Notes under the pieces: model-generated
Told to the model about the DNA's origin: nothing
Seen by the model: only the letters and a program-made list of their open reading frames with translations
The model's database searches: none
Part shown: positions 25,045-33,324 of the stretch, piece after piece
Numbering within the stretch: the first letter of the stretch is position 1
Layout of the letters: every line of letters starts with the position of its first letter
Translations under genes and position numbers: made by a program
Origin: an uncultured Prevotellaceae bacterium
GTDB lineage: Bacteria; Bacteroidota; Bacteroidia; Bacteroidales; Muribaculaceae
Assembly: GCA_900541935.1 (NCBI GenBank)
Contig: UQLZ01000020.1
Location: 1 to 34,391 of the forward strand
Length of the DNA: 34,391 bases
Direction: 5' to 3'

Positions 25045-27354
25045 ATGAAAAAATTATTGGCAATATTGCTAATTGCGGGGTCGGCTGTGACTTCATTTGC
25101 CGGTCCGTCGGTCTTGTCGATTAAGGAGTCGATAGAGGATGATGCTATCGTATATCCCGAAAGTTTCGAGACTAATACCACAGAGTTAATGAAGAACTGG
25201 TATCTTCAAAACTATATTGTTCTCGACAAGGATGCGGAGATGAAAAACGATGTGCCGACATCAAAAGAAGATTATATAGAAAGGTTGCAGGCGTTGCCGA
25301 CAGTTATTGAAATGCCGTATAACAGCGTTGTGCGTTCATATATAGATATGTACACTCAGAAACGTCGTAGTCTGGTGGAGGAAATGCTTGGTTTGAGCAT
25401 TTATTACAATCCGATTTTTGAGCAGGCGTTGGAGAAGGAAGGGCTTCCTTTGGAGTTGAAGTATCTCCCTGTTATTGAATCAGCATTGAACCCGGATGCT
25501 GTATCACGCGTTGGAGCAACCGGTTTGTGGCAATTTATGCTCGGAACAGGAAAGCAGATTGGCTTGACGGTAAACTCACTTGTTGATGAGCGTCGTGACC
25601 CTATCCGCTCTTCTGAAGCGGCAGCAAAGTATCTCAAGCAACTTTATAACATATATGGCGACTGGTCGCTTGCGATTGCTTCATATAACTGCGGTCCAGG
25701 TAACGTGAATAAGGCGTTACGTCGTGCTGGTGGCGGTAAGCGTGATTTTTGGGAAATATATTTCTATTTGCCGAGAGAGACAAGAGGATATGTTCCTGCC
25801 TTTATCGCTGCAAACTATGTTATGAACTATTACGAAGATCACAATATCGGCAAGGCATTGGCAAAAAGACCAGTGATGACTGATACTGTCATGGTGAATA
25901 AGTATGTTCATTTCAATCAGATATCAGAGGTGCTTAATATCCCTGTTTCTGAGTTGAGAATTCTTAATCCGCAATATAGAAAGGATATTATTCCTGGAAA
26001 TATTCGTCCTTATTCGTTGACTTTGCCTTCAAAGCAGGTTTATAGTTACGTGGTTAGCGAAGACAGCATTATCAAGCATAAGGCCGAACTTTATGCTCAC
26101 CGTTCAGAGGTGGAAATTACCGATGGAGCCGCTGGTACTGAGTTGACAAAGGTTGCGAAATATCACAAGGTTCGCCGTGGTGAAACTCTTGGGTCTATTG
26201 CGAGAAAGTATGGCGTTTCGGTTTCTTCATTGAAGAAGTGGAACGGTCTAAGGAAAAACTCAATCAAGCGAGGTAAGTTGCTGAAGGTTTATGTTACCCG
26301 ACGAGTTCCTAAAAAAGAGGAAAAGAAGGACGAGGTTACAAAGGAAACAGTTGAAAAGACAAGCATGCAAAATGCCGATGATTCAAAAACAATTACTGTA
26401 AAGGAAAAGAGAACGGTTACAAAATATCATAAGGTTCACCGTGGCGAGTCTCTTGGAAAGATTGCTGGAAAATATGGTACAACTGTTTCCCAGTTGAAAA
26501 AATGGAATGGCTTGAAATCTAATAATATTGCAGTAGGCAAGCGACTGAAAATTTATACTGTTGAGTATGTTGAAGTCGAAAAGCCTGTTGAAGAGGAAAG
26601 TGCTACAGTAGAAGAAACTGTTGAGACAGTTTCTGAAGAAAAGGAAACTGTTGTAGAAGAAAGAACAGAAGACAAGCCAAAATATCATACAGTTAAGCGT
26701 GGAGAGTCTCTCTCTTCTATCGCAAATGATTACGGAATTACGTTAAATGAATTGCGTGAATGGAATGGATTGACTGATAATTCTATTATGGCGGGAACCC
26801 GTCTTGCCGTTGATGAATCTGTTGCTAAGCCGGCGAAAAAGAGCCATTCAGACGTGAATACTTCCACCTATACCGTTAAGCGAGGCGAGTCGCTTGGTAA
26901 GATTGCCGACAAGCATAATATGACAGTTGAAGAGTTGAAAGACCTTAATGGCTTGACAAGCAATAGCATTTATGCCGGTCAAAAACTTAAAGTTGAAGGA
27001 GATGCTGTTGAGGAGCATTCTGAGAAATCTGTTGGTAAGGCAGTTACGCACACTGTTCGCCGTGGCGAGTCTCTTGGTAAGATTGCAAATAAATACGGAG
27101 TTACAGTGAGTGACCTACGTAATTGGAATGGTATCAGCGGAAATAATATCCAAGTAGGACAGAAATTGAAAGTTTCAGGGTCAAAGAAGAATTCTTCAAT
27201 GCACCGATCAAAGAGAACGCATAAAGTTCGCTCAGGCGAGAATTTGGGCGTTATTGCCGAGAAGTATGGCGTTTCCGTAACAGAACTTAAAAGGGCTAAT
27301 GGAATTAAAGGTACTAAAATCAATGTTGGTCAGATGTTGAGAATACCAGATTGA
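25045..27354 (+). CDS. Membrane-bound lytic murein transglycosylase with six LysM domains (MltD-like)
   Basis: A 769-residue periplasmic enzyme that cleaves peptidoglycan between MurNAc and GlcNAc to form 1,6-anhydro ends. I chose the ATG at 25045 (signal peptide MKKLLAILLIAGSAVTSFAG) over one 11 codons upstream that overlaps the previous gene. The SLT catalytic domain starts near 125, with catalytic Glu145 in LPVIESALNPDAVSRVGATG and then GLWQFM and ASYNCGPGNVNKA. Six LysM repeats begin near residues 372, 459, 546, 608, 669 and 726, each with a VxRGExLxxIA-type core and an NG turn. Linkers between the first three are rich in Glu, Thr and Val. MltD of E. coli has two LysM domains, so six is long. 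It is the last gene of the parAB operon. Confidence 0.95.
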   Translation: MKKLLAILLIAGSAVTSFAGPSVLSIKESIEDDAIVYPESFETNTTELMKNWYLQNYIVLDKDAEMKNDVPTSKEDYIERLQALPTVIEMPYNSVVRSYIDMYTQKRRSLVEEMLGLSIYYNPIFEQALEKEGLPLELKYLPVIESALNPDAVSRVGATGLWQFMLGTGKQIGLTVNSLVDERRDPIRSSEAAAKYLKQLYNIYGDWSLAIASYNCGPGNVNKALRRAGGGKRDFWEIYFYLPRETRGYVPAFIAANYVMNYYEDHNIGKALAKRPVMTDTVMVNKYVHFNQISEVLNIPVSELRILNPQYRKDIIPGNIRPYSLTLPSKQVYSYVVSEDSIIKHKAELYAHRSEVEITDGAAGTELTKVAKYHKVRRGETLGSIARKYGVSVSSLKKWNGLRKNSIKRGKLLKVYVTRRVPKKEEKKDEVTKETVEKTSMQNADDSKTITVKEKRTVTKYHKVHRGESLGKIAGKYGTTVSQLKKWNGLKSNNIAVGKRLKIYTVEYVEVEKPVEEESATVEETVETVSEEKETVVEERTEDKPKYHTVKRGESLSSIANDYGITLNELREWNGLTDNSIMAGTRLAVDESVAKPAKKSHSDVNTSTYTVKRGESLGKIADKHNMTVEELKDLNGLTSNSIYAGQKLKVEGDAVEEHSEKSVGKAVTHTVRRGESLGKIANKYGVTVSDLRNWNGISGNNIQVGQKLKVSGSKKNSSMHRSKRTHKVRSGENLGVIAEKYGVSVTELKRANGIKGTKINVGQMLRIPD

Positions 27355-27379
27355 TTTTTATTACAGAATAACTAAAGCG

Positions 27380-27418
27380 TAGTCGGTATAGGATTGAGCC
27401 TGTACCGACTATTTTTTT
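27380..27418 (+). terminator. Rho-independent terminator of the parAB operon
   Basis: Arms TAGTCGGTATAGG (27380-27392) and CCTGTACCGACTA (27399-27411) pair with one G-T, followed by seven T (27412-27418). Confidence 0.92.
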
Positions 27419-27491
27419 GCTAATAGTATTTGTTAAGGGTTAAATTGTTGTAAGAAACGGTGAATTTTTTTTTATTTGATATAGAAAAGAT

Positions 27492-27499
27492 TAACTTTG
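27492..27499 (+). promoter_or_regulatory. Candidate -7 element of the argF' promoter
   Basis: TAACTTTG is a perfect match to TAnnTTTG, 28 bases before the argF' ATG. The region 27355-27491 upstream has no TTTG at the standard distance (one at 27475 is only 13 bases away). Confidence 0.5.
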
Positions 27500-27527
27500 C
27501 AATAAAGCATCATAAAAAAGTAATATT

Positions 27528-28481
27528 ATGAAACAATTCATTAACGTAAACGATATAGGTAACCTTGACCTTGCGGTTAAGGAGGCTTTTGAGATAAAGA
27601 AAGACCGTTTTGCATACAAGCACTTGGGTGAAAACAAAACCTTGCTGATGATATTCTTTAACTCATCTCTTCGTACCCGGCTAAGCACTCAGAAGGCGGC
27701 AATGAATCTGGGCATGAACGTTATCGTTCTCGATGTCAATCAAGGTGCGTGGAAATTGGAAACGGAAAGAGGCGTTATTATGGACGGTGACAAGCCCGAG
27801 CATTTGCTTGAGGCTATACCTGTTATGGGTTGCTATTGTGATGTTATAGGTGTTCGCTCTTTTGCCCGCTTTGAGAGTAAGGAGGATGATTATTCAGAGA
27901 AAATACTCACACAGTTCATAAAGTATTCAGGCAAGCCTGTGTTCAGTATGGAGGCTGCTACGCGTCACCCGTTGCAGAGTTTCGCCGACTTGATTACCAT
28001 TGAGGAGTATAAGGAAAAGAAGCGTCCGAAAGTTGTGTTGACTTGGGCACCGCACCCGAAGGCTCTTCCGCAAGCCGTTCCAAACTCTTTTGCAGAGTGG
28101 ATGCGTGCGGCTGATTATGATTTGGTTATTACCCATCCTCACGGCTATGAACTCGATGAGAGTTTCACAAAAGGTACTCCTATTGTCTATAATCAGGATG
28201 AGGCATTGGCAGGAGCCGACTTTGTATATGCCAAAAACTGGGCTGCATACGCAGACCCTAATTATGGCAAGGTGTTGAGCAAAGACCGCTCTTGGACTAT
28301 TACTGCCGAAAAGATGTCATTGACAAATAATGCCTACTTTATGCACTGCCTGCCGGTTCGCAGAAATATGATTGTCAGTGATGACGTTATTGAAAGCGAG
28401 CGCTCTATCGTTATACCGGAGGCTGCCAATAGGGAAATTTCCGCAATGGTTGTGCTTAAACGACTTCTTGAAAATTTGTAA
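27528..28481 (+). CDS. argF': N-succinylornithine carbamoyltransferase (argF')
   Basis: Transfers a carbamoyl group to N-succinyl-L-ornithine, the Bacteroidota variant of arginine synthesis. The 317-residue protein carries the carbamoyl-phosphate motif FFNSSLRTRLSTQKAAMNLG, the insert NQGAWKLETERGVIMDGDKP, RHPLQSFADL and HCLPVRR. Residue 90 is proline; in the published structure-function work on this family, proline at this position favours N-succinylornithine while glutamate favours N-acetylornithine. The gene has its own promoter-like element and is followed after 10 bases by an outer-membrane protein gene. No other arg gene is in the window. Confidence 0.93.
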   Translation: MKQFINVNDIGNLDLAVKEAFEIKKDRFAYKHLGENKTLLMIFFNSSLRTRLSTQKAAMNLGMNVIVLDVNQGAWKLETERGVIMDGDKPEHLLEAIPVMGCYCDVIGVRSFARFESKEDDYSEKILTQFIKYSGKPVFSMEAATRHPLQSFADLITIEEYKEKKRPKVVLTWAPHPKALPQAVPNSFAEWMRAADYDLVITHPHGYELDESFTKGTPIVYNQDEALAGADFVYAKNWAAYADPNYGKVLSKDRSWTITAEKMSLTNNAYFMHCLPVRRNMIVSDDVIESERSIVIPEAANREISAMVVLKRLLENL

Positions 28482-28491
28482 TTCTAAAAAT

Positions 28492-29682
28492 ATGAGATTT
28501 ATTCTTATTTCATTGTTGCTACTTGTCGCTGGTATAAGTCGGGCAGATGATTTCCGCACATGGGATGATGGAGCCTTGGTTTGGAGTGATTTCAGTGGCA
28601 AGTCGGTCATGAAGACAACGCCGACATATTTTAAAGGCGTACTAAAGGTTCGTACAGTAGAGCAGGATAAAGCAGACGGAGTGTTTGGCAATAATCCTGA
28701 ATTTTCGACATACGCTCTTGCTATAATGGATTGCAACGTTTCTTACGCTGACAGTACCTACCGCACTTCGCAGATGCTTCGCTATCATCAGTTACAATTC
28801 GATATTCTTGAATATTATCGTCGGAGGCTTCAGGTTGAGTTGAGTTATGGTGTTGCCGGGATTGAGGCGGATACGCGTTGCAATTATTATCAGAAGTTAT
28901 ATAATGAGCGTATTGCCGATATTGCCAGAAAAACCGTTAATGGAAGTAATGATTACAAACTTCAGGAGGAAGAATATCTAATCCGCAAGCAGTTGGAAGA
29001 ATTTTATCGTCCAAAAGTTACCAGCCTCAATCCGGGAAAGTTCAGTTACGGGTGGTACGTTGGTACGGGAATGCTTGTCCCGACTTCTGATTTGTCAGAT
29101 TGCTTTAAAAATTCGTGGCTGTTTAATATCGGTCTAACCTTCGGTTACCGTCGCTTCTTTATTAAAGGTGATATATCATACGGTCAGCCAGATTTGGTGG
29201 ATATCCGTAAGCCGTTGATGGGTAAGCCAATGGAATGGGCAACAAACAAATATACCAACCAGTTGTCGGGAATAGTAGCCATAGGTTATAGGGTTCTTGA
29301 TACAAAGCATTTTTCTATTACACCAAATATCGGAGGCGGTTGGACTAACTATGCCTGGGACGTTGCTGATTACAAGAAAAATCCAGAGTGGGATGAGAAA
29401 AATCCAGAAACTGAGTATATCATAGCGTCTGACATAAGAAAGAATAAAATACACGACTTTAATTTTATGGTTAGTGTGGATTTTGACTGGCATTTCCATT
29501 CTGTTATTTCAGACAAGCAGGCGTTTCTTTCGGGCAGGAGAGAGCAGTATGTTTCGTCATTGAGACTTTCTCCTTACTTGATGAAGCAGAAGTATGACAA
29601 ATTGGAAGGAGCTCCATCAGGTTTGCAAGTGGGCTTTACAATAACATATACAGGCATTGCCCGTGCTATTGGAATCAAATAG
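28492..29682 (+). CDS. Outer-membrane beta-barrel protein with degenerate DUF922-like domain
   Basis: A 396-residue protein with signal peptide MRFILISLLLLVAGISRA. I used the ATG at 28492, 10 bases after argF', instead of an ATG inside argF'. The N-terminal domain has TWDDGALVWSDFSGKSV at 23-39 and LRYHQLQFDILEYYRRRLQV at about 96-115. These resemble the W-x-DF-x-G and the HExxH helix of DUF922-type predicted secreted zinc proteases, but the HExxH itself reads YHQLQ, so it would be inactive. From about 190 there are barrel-like strands (SYGWYVGTGMLV, WLFNIGLTFGYRRFFIKGDI) and the C-terminus ends TGIARAIGIK. Function unknown; the domain match is my inference. Confidence 0.6.
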   Translation: MRFILISLLLLVAGISRADDFRTWDDGALVWSDFSGKSVMKTTPTYFKGVLKVRTVEQDKADGVFGNNPEFSTYALAIMDCNVSYADSTYRTSQMLRYHQLQFDILEYYRRRLQVELSYGVAGIEADTRCNYYQKLYNERIADIARKTVNGSNDYKLQEEEYLIRKQLEEFYRPKVTSLNPGKFSYGWYVGTGMLVPTSDLSDCFKNSWLFNIGLTFGYRRFFIKGDISYGQPDLVDIRKPLMGKPMEWATNKYTNQLSGIVAIGYRVLDTKHFSITPNIGGGWTNYAWDVADYKKNPEWDEKNPETEYIIASDIRKNKIHDFNFMVSVDFDWHFHSVISDKQAFLSGRREQYVSSLRLSPYLMKQKYDKLEGAPSGLQVGFTITYTGIARAIGIK

Positions 29683-29753
29683 ATGCTTTGATTGTACTTG
29701 AGTGTGTTGTTTTGATTATAAAAACCTAAAAATGCTATCATAATGCTTATAAA

Positions 29754-29785
29754 TTTGGCAAAATAGAAAATTTGTGATAAATTTG
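29754..29785 (+). promoter_or_regulatory. asnA-queF-queC promoter
   Basis: TTTG at 29754-29757, a 20-base spacer and TAAATTTG at 29778-29785 fit the Bacteroidota consensus in both motif and spacing. The asnA ATG lies 24 bases further on. Confidence 0.65.
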
Positions 29786-29809
29786 TAAGCGTAATGATAA
29801 AATAAAATT

Positions 29810-30844
29810 ATGGGACTTATTATTCCAGAAAAATATCACTTGAAACTACTCCCTGAAACAACGGAGATAGCGATTAAGATAATCAAGGAAGCATTTCAAG
29901 AAAGGCTTTCCAAGGCTTTGAACCTCCGAAGGGTTACAGCGCCTCTTTTTGTCCTTTCAGGAACAGGGCTCAATGATGACCTTAACGGCGTTGAGCATGC
30001 CGTTGGGTTTGACATAAAGGCAATGAACGATAGACATGCGGAGGTTGTTCATTCTCTTGCAAAGTGGAAGAGAACAAAGTTGGGTGCATACGCTATTCCT
30101 CCTGGATTCGGACTTTATACTGATATGAATGCTATTCGAACATTTGAGGATTTGGATAATATCCATTCCTTGTATGTTGACCAGTGGGACTGGGAGCAGA
30201 CTATTCGTGAAAGTGATAGGACTCTTGACTATTTGGTAGAGACAGTTAAGAAGATATATGCGGCTTTAAAAGAAACGGAGGCAATAATTTACGAGCGTTT
30301 TCCACATATCATTCCTATGTTGCCTAATGATATAAAGGTTATCCATTCAGAACAACTTGTGCAAATGTATCCGAACCTTTCTCCAAAGGAAAGAGAAAGA
30401 GAAATAACAAAAAAGTACAGGGCGGTATTTATCGTGGGAATTGGTGCGAAACTGTCAAATGGCGAGCCTCATGATAACCGTGCTCCGGATTATGATGACT
30501 GGATTACCGAAAATTCTGCTGGCTATCAGGGCTTGAACGGCGATATAATGCTGTGGAATGATGTTCTTGACATTCCTTTTGAGTTGTCGTCGATGGGTAT
30601 TCGTGTCAGTTCTGAATCGCTTTTGGCACAATTGAAGGAGCGAGGCTGTGAAGACAGGGTAGAACTGATGTTCCACAAATCGTTGCTTGAAGGGAAGTTG
30701 CCGTATTCAATAGGAGGCGGTATCGGTCAGAGTCGTCTATGTATGTTCCTTTTGCAAAAGGCGCATATCGGAGAAGTTCAGGCAAGTATTTGGCCGGAAG
30801 AGCAGGTAGAGGAGTGCCATAAACATAACATATATTTAATGTAA
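29810..30844 (+). CDS. asnA: Aspartate-ammonia ligase AsnA
   Basis: Makes asparagine from aspartate and ammonia with ATP, in the cytoplasm. The 344-residue length is normal. The class II synthetase-like fold shows in VTAPLFVLSGTGLNDDLNG near the N-terminus, KWKRTKLGAYAIPPGFGLYT, DQWDWEQTI and the closing SIGGGIGQSRLCMFLLQKAH. A promoter lies just upstream. queF follows after 4 bases, so the asparagine and queuosine genes are co-transcribed, as is seen in some Bacteroidota. Confidence 0.97.
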   Translation: MGLIIPEKYHLKLLPETTEIAIKIIKEAFQERLSKALNLRRVTAPLFVLSGTGLNDDLNGVEHAVGFDIKAMNDRHAEVVHSLAKWKRTKLGAYAIPPGFGLYTDMNAIRTFEDLDNIHSLYVDQWDWEQTIRESDRTLDYLVETVKKIYAALKETEAIIYERFPHIIPMLPNDIKVIHSEQLVQMYPNLSPKEREREITKKYRAVFIVGIGAKLSNGEPHDNRAPDYDDWITENSAGYQGLNGDIMLWNDVLDIPFELSSMGIRVSSESLLAQLKERGCEDRVELMFHKSLLEGKLPYSIGGGIGQSRLCMFLLQKAHIGEVQASIWPEEQVEECHKHNIYLM

Positions 30845-30848
30845 TAAT

Positions 30849-31322
30849 ATGTCAAGAACAGACAATGAATTGACAGGCGTTACCCTATTGGGTTGCAACG
30901 CAACGAAATATCCGGACAAATACGCTCCGGAAGTATTGGAAACATTTAAAAACAAGCATCCCGAGAATGAGTATCTCGTGACTTTTACTTGCCCGGAGTT
31001 TACCAGTCTTTGCCCGAAAACGGGTCAGCCTGATTTTGCTAAGATAGTTATTAATTATATTCCGCGTGAGGATATGGTGGAAAGCAAGAGTTTGAAACTT
31101 TATCTTTTCAGTTTCCGTAACCATGGCGATTTTCATGAGGATTGCGTGAATATCATTATGAAAGACCTTGTTAAGTTGATGAATCCAAGATATTTGGAGG
31201 TTCGCGGCATCTTCACCCCGCGTGGAGGTATTGCGATACTTCCTTTTGCCAACTATGGCGATGAGGAGCATCAGGAAATGAAAGCGCAGCGATTGATGGC
31301 GTCTTTTACTAATGACTTTTAA
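30849..31322 (+). CDS. queF: NADPH-dependent 7-cyano-7-deazaguanine reductase QueF
   Basis: Reduces preQ0 to preQ1 for queuosine in tRNA. The 157-residue size is that of the single-domain (type I) enzyme. Visible are the catalytic-cysteine region TCPEFTSLCPKTGQPDF and the QueF motif ESKSLKLYLFSFRNHGDFHE. It lies 4 bases after asnA and its stop is 4 bases before the preferred queC start. There is no room for a preQ1 riboswitch before it. Confidence 0.97.
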   Translation: MSRTDNELTGVTLLGCNATKYPDKYAPEVLETFKNKHPENEYLVTFTCPEFTSLCPKTGQPDFAKIVINYIPREDMVESKSLKLYLFSFRNHGDFHEDCVNIIMKDLVKLMNPRYLEVRGIFTPRGGIAILPFANYGDEEHQEMKAQRLMASFTNDF

Positions 31323-31326
31323 TGAT

Positions 31327-31983
31327 ATGGAAAAAGATTCTATTATAGTCCTTTCCGGGGGAATGGATTCAGTGACGCTCTTGCACGAATATAAGGATAG
31401 AATAGCACTTGCCCTTACTTTTGATTATGGTTCGAACCATAACAAGCGTGAGATTGCGTGTGCGGCTAACCACTGTAAGGAACTTGGGATAAGGCACATT
31501 GTTATCCCTTTGGAGTTTATGGGACAGTATTTCAAGAGTTCTCTTCTTTCTGGTGCGGACGCAATTCCAGAAGGTGACTATGCCGAAGAGAATATGAAGT
31601 CAACGGTCGTTCCGTTCAGAAACGGCATTATGCTTGCTGTTGCGTGTGGTATGGCGGAGAGTTATGACCTTAAAAAGGTTATGCTTGCAAACCATTTTGG
31701 CGATCATTCGATATATCCTGATTGCCGAAAGTCATTTGTTGACGCTATGAGTAAGGCGATGACTGAAGGTACTTATTGCGGTGTTGAGATTTTGGCTCCT
31801 TATACTGAAATTTCAAAAACCGAAATTGCCAGACACGGTAAGGCATTAGGGATTGATTATTCAACAACATACTCTTGCTATAAGGGTGGTGAGAAGCATT
31901 GTGGAAAGTGTGGTACTTGCTGTGAAAGAATTGAGGCGTTGCGTGATGCTGGTATTGAGGATACTACCGTTTATGAGGAGTAG
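31327..31983 (+). CDS. queC: 7-cyano-7-deazaguanine synthase QueC
   Basis: Converts 7-carboxy-7-deazaguanine to preQ0 with ATP and ammonia, the step before QueF. The 218-residue protein begins with the PP-loop SGGMDSVTLLHEY and ends with the zinc-binding cysteines in CYKGGEKHCGKCGTCCER. I chose the ATG at 31327 because it gives the usual short N-terminus; an ATG at 31312 would add five residues and overlap queF. The 178 bases that follow, 31984-32161, hold a small inverted repeat and the tRNA promoter. Confidence 0.96.
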   Translation: MEKDSIIVLSGGMDSVTLLHEYKDRIALALTFDYGSNHNKREIACAANHCKELGIRHIVIPLEFMGQYFKSSLLSGADAIPEGDYAEENMKSTVVPFRNGIMLAVACGMAESYDLKKVMLANHFGDHSIYPDCRKSFVDAMSKAMTEGTYCGVEILAPYTEISKTEIARHGKALGIDYSTTYSCYKGGEKHCGKCGTCCERIEALRDAGIEDTTVYEE

Positions 31984-32107
31984 ATATATCAGATTCTGCC
32001 AATAGGTTATATTGTACTTTTTAGCCTTTTATCTTAGGTGGAAATGCTGTTTTTTACCTATGGTAAAAGATTAAAATCAGAAATATTTAATTTTTTTTGA
32101 TTTATAG

Positions 32108-32138
32108 TTGCAAATATGAAAATAAAGGCGTATCTTTG
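32108..32138 (+). promoter_or_regulatory. tRNA-Asn promoter
   Basis: TTG at 32108-32110, a 20-base spacer and TATCTTTG at 32131-32138 match the consensus well, 23 bases before the tRNA. Confidence 0.7.
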
Positions 32139-32161
32139 CAACGCAAAAATCAAAAATGACT

Positions 32162-32235
32162 GCTTCAGTAGCTCAGTTGGTTAGAGCACATGACTGTTAA
32201 TCATGGGGTCGTTGGTTCAAGCCCATCCTGAAGCG
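32162..32235 (+). tRNA. tRNA-Asn (anticodon GTT)
   Basis: The acceptor stem GCTTCAG (32162-32168) pairs with CTGAAGC (32228-32234), with discriminator G. The D arm is GCTC/GAGC, the anticodon stem CATGA/TCATG with loop CTGTTAA and anticodon GTT at 32196-32198. The T arm GTTGG/CCATC has one T-T mismatch (32212 with 32226). CCA is not encoded. Promoter and terminator are both visible. Confidence 0.93.
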
Positions 32236-32243
32236 CAGCAGAC

Positions 32244-32278
32244 AAGCCCTGCAAGACAACCGTCTTGTGGGGCTTTCT
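32244..32278 (+). terminator. Terminator after tRNA-Asn
   Basis: AAGCCCTGCAAGAC (32244-32257) pairs with GTCTTGTGGGGCTT (32262-32275), with two wobble pairs and an AACC loop, then TCT. Confidence 0.8.
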
Positions 32279-32308
32279 CGTTTCCGCGGCCCGGAGAAGG
32301 TTCATGCT

Positions 32309-32316
32309 GGAATTTG
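32309..32316 (+). repeat. Target-site duplication, left copy
   Basis: GGAATTTG directly outside the left inverted repeat of the insertion sequence; an identical copy lies at 33735-33742. Confidence 0.88.
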
Positions 32317-32340
32317 GGCTCACCCGCTAAACCTAGGGGA
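32317..32340 (+). repeat. Left terminal inverted repeat of the insertion sequence
   Basis: Begins GGCTCACCCG and pairs with 33711-33734 at 19 of 24 positions. The transposase stop codon lies directly inside it. Confidence 0.85.
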
Positions 32341-33324
32341 TTAAGCATACAGCCTTGTAAGTCTGAAAAGGAAGAACCTTATATCCGTCACTCCTCTCAA
32401 GGACGCTCTGAATGCCTTTATCTTCGCATTGAATGATTCTGCGAAGGCATTTGTCGCCCTGTTGACAAAGAAGTTCAAGACCTCATCGTAATGCTCGTAA
32501 AGAGTACCGGCAATGACATTGAAGCTCTTAAAGCCGGAGCCGTCAACCTTGTTGTACCAGCGTGCAAGCGAGAGTCTCGCTGCATCCTTGGCGGTATTCC
32601 TGGAAAATATCATTCTGAGCGAATGCGTCAGAGAATAGGCCTCTTTAAGGTCCGGGCATGCTTCAAAGAGCAGCTCCGCCCTTTGCTTCTGGCTTTCCGT
32701 CCATTTGTCCGCGGACTTGAAAAGCAGATACCTGCTGCGTGCCAGCAGCTGCTTGTGGCTGTCCCCGTTGGCAAGCACTATAGGGTTGTATGCTTCGCCC
32801 GAGCATCTGGCCTCTTCCCTGGCATCCGTATCTTCCTGGATGGCATCCCATCTGTGGGCGACACGCATTTCCTGCAAGGCATCACAGGCAAGTTTCTGTA
32901 CATGGAAGCGGTCTATGGTGCGCATCGCATTCGGGAAACAGCGTTGGGCTATAAGCCGCATGGAATTCGACATGTCCAAGGTGACCTCCTTGACCATCAG
33001 CCTCTTCTCCTCGTCAATGCGCTTGAGTGCTTCCGTGACAGTGTCGGCGGCAACACCCTTCACAATGGCAATGATGGTCCCTTTGCCACCCCGTGAAGCT
33101 CTGTTGCTGACAATCGTGTACAGTTCCCCTTTGCTTGGTGCCGTTTCGTCAATGCAGATGCTTTCGCCCATGTTTTCGGGAAAGACGAGCCAGTCTTCCG
33201 CATGTGAGAGTTCCGGCCATTCACGGTAGCCGCTGAGGATTTCCTTGTATTGCTTCTCAAACGTGTCGCCGTTTATATGGTAAAAGCGGTCAAGCGAACG
33301 GGAGGTCGTAGGGATCGTCTCCAT
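32341..33324 (-). CDS. ISAon1-family transposase (DDE, ISL3-like)
   Basis: A 327-residue DDE transposase. The acidic triad is visible: Asp in ICIDETAPSKGELYTIV, Asp in KEVTLDMSNSM and Glu in NAFAESFNAKIKAFR. HVQKLACDALQEMR and the HAEDWLVFPENMG block are typical of the ISAon1 group in Bacteroidota. Its first 35 bases overlap the end of the upstream ORF in another frame, so it is made either from its own ATG at 33324, by coupling, or by a ribosomal frameshift that fuses it to the N-terminal ORF. No slippery heptamer is obvious. Confidence 0.92.
   Translation of the reverse strand: METIPTTSRSLDRFYHINGDTFEKQYKEILSGYREWPELSHAEDWLVFPENMGESICIDETAPSKGELYTIVSNRASRGGKGTIIAIVKGVAADTVTEALKRIDEEKRLMVKEVTLDMSNSMRLIAQRCFPNAMRTIDRFHVQKLACDALQEMRVAHRWDAIQEDTDAREEARCSGEAYNPIVLANGDSHKQLLARSRYLLFKSADKWTESQKQRAELLFEACPDLKEAYSLTHSLRMIFSRNTAKDAARLSLARWYNKVDGSGFKSFNVIAGTLYEHYDEVLNFFVNRATNAFAESFNAKIKAFRASLRGVTDIRFFLFRLTRLYA

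Noticed and set aside
30845..30848. preQ1 riboswitch before queF
   Set aside because: Only 4 bases separate asnA and queF, and the asnA leader shows no aptamer-like pattern.
32052..32068. TTTTACC-TAT-GGTAAAA inverted repeat after queC
   Set aside because: Seven AT-rich pairs without a clear tail; too weak to call a terminator.
32491..33229. Plus-strand ORFs opposite the transposase
   Set aside because: They are antisense to a well-supported DDE transposase and show no family motifs.
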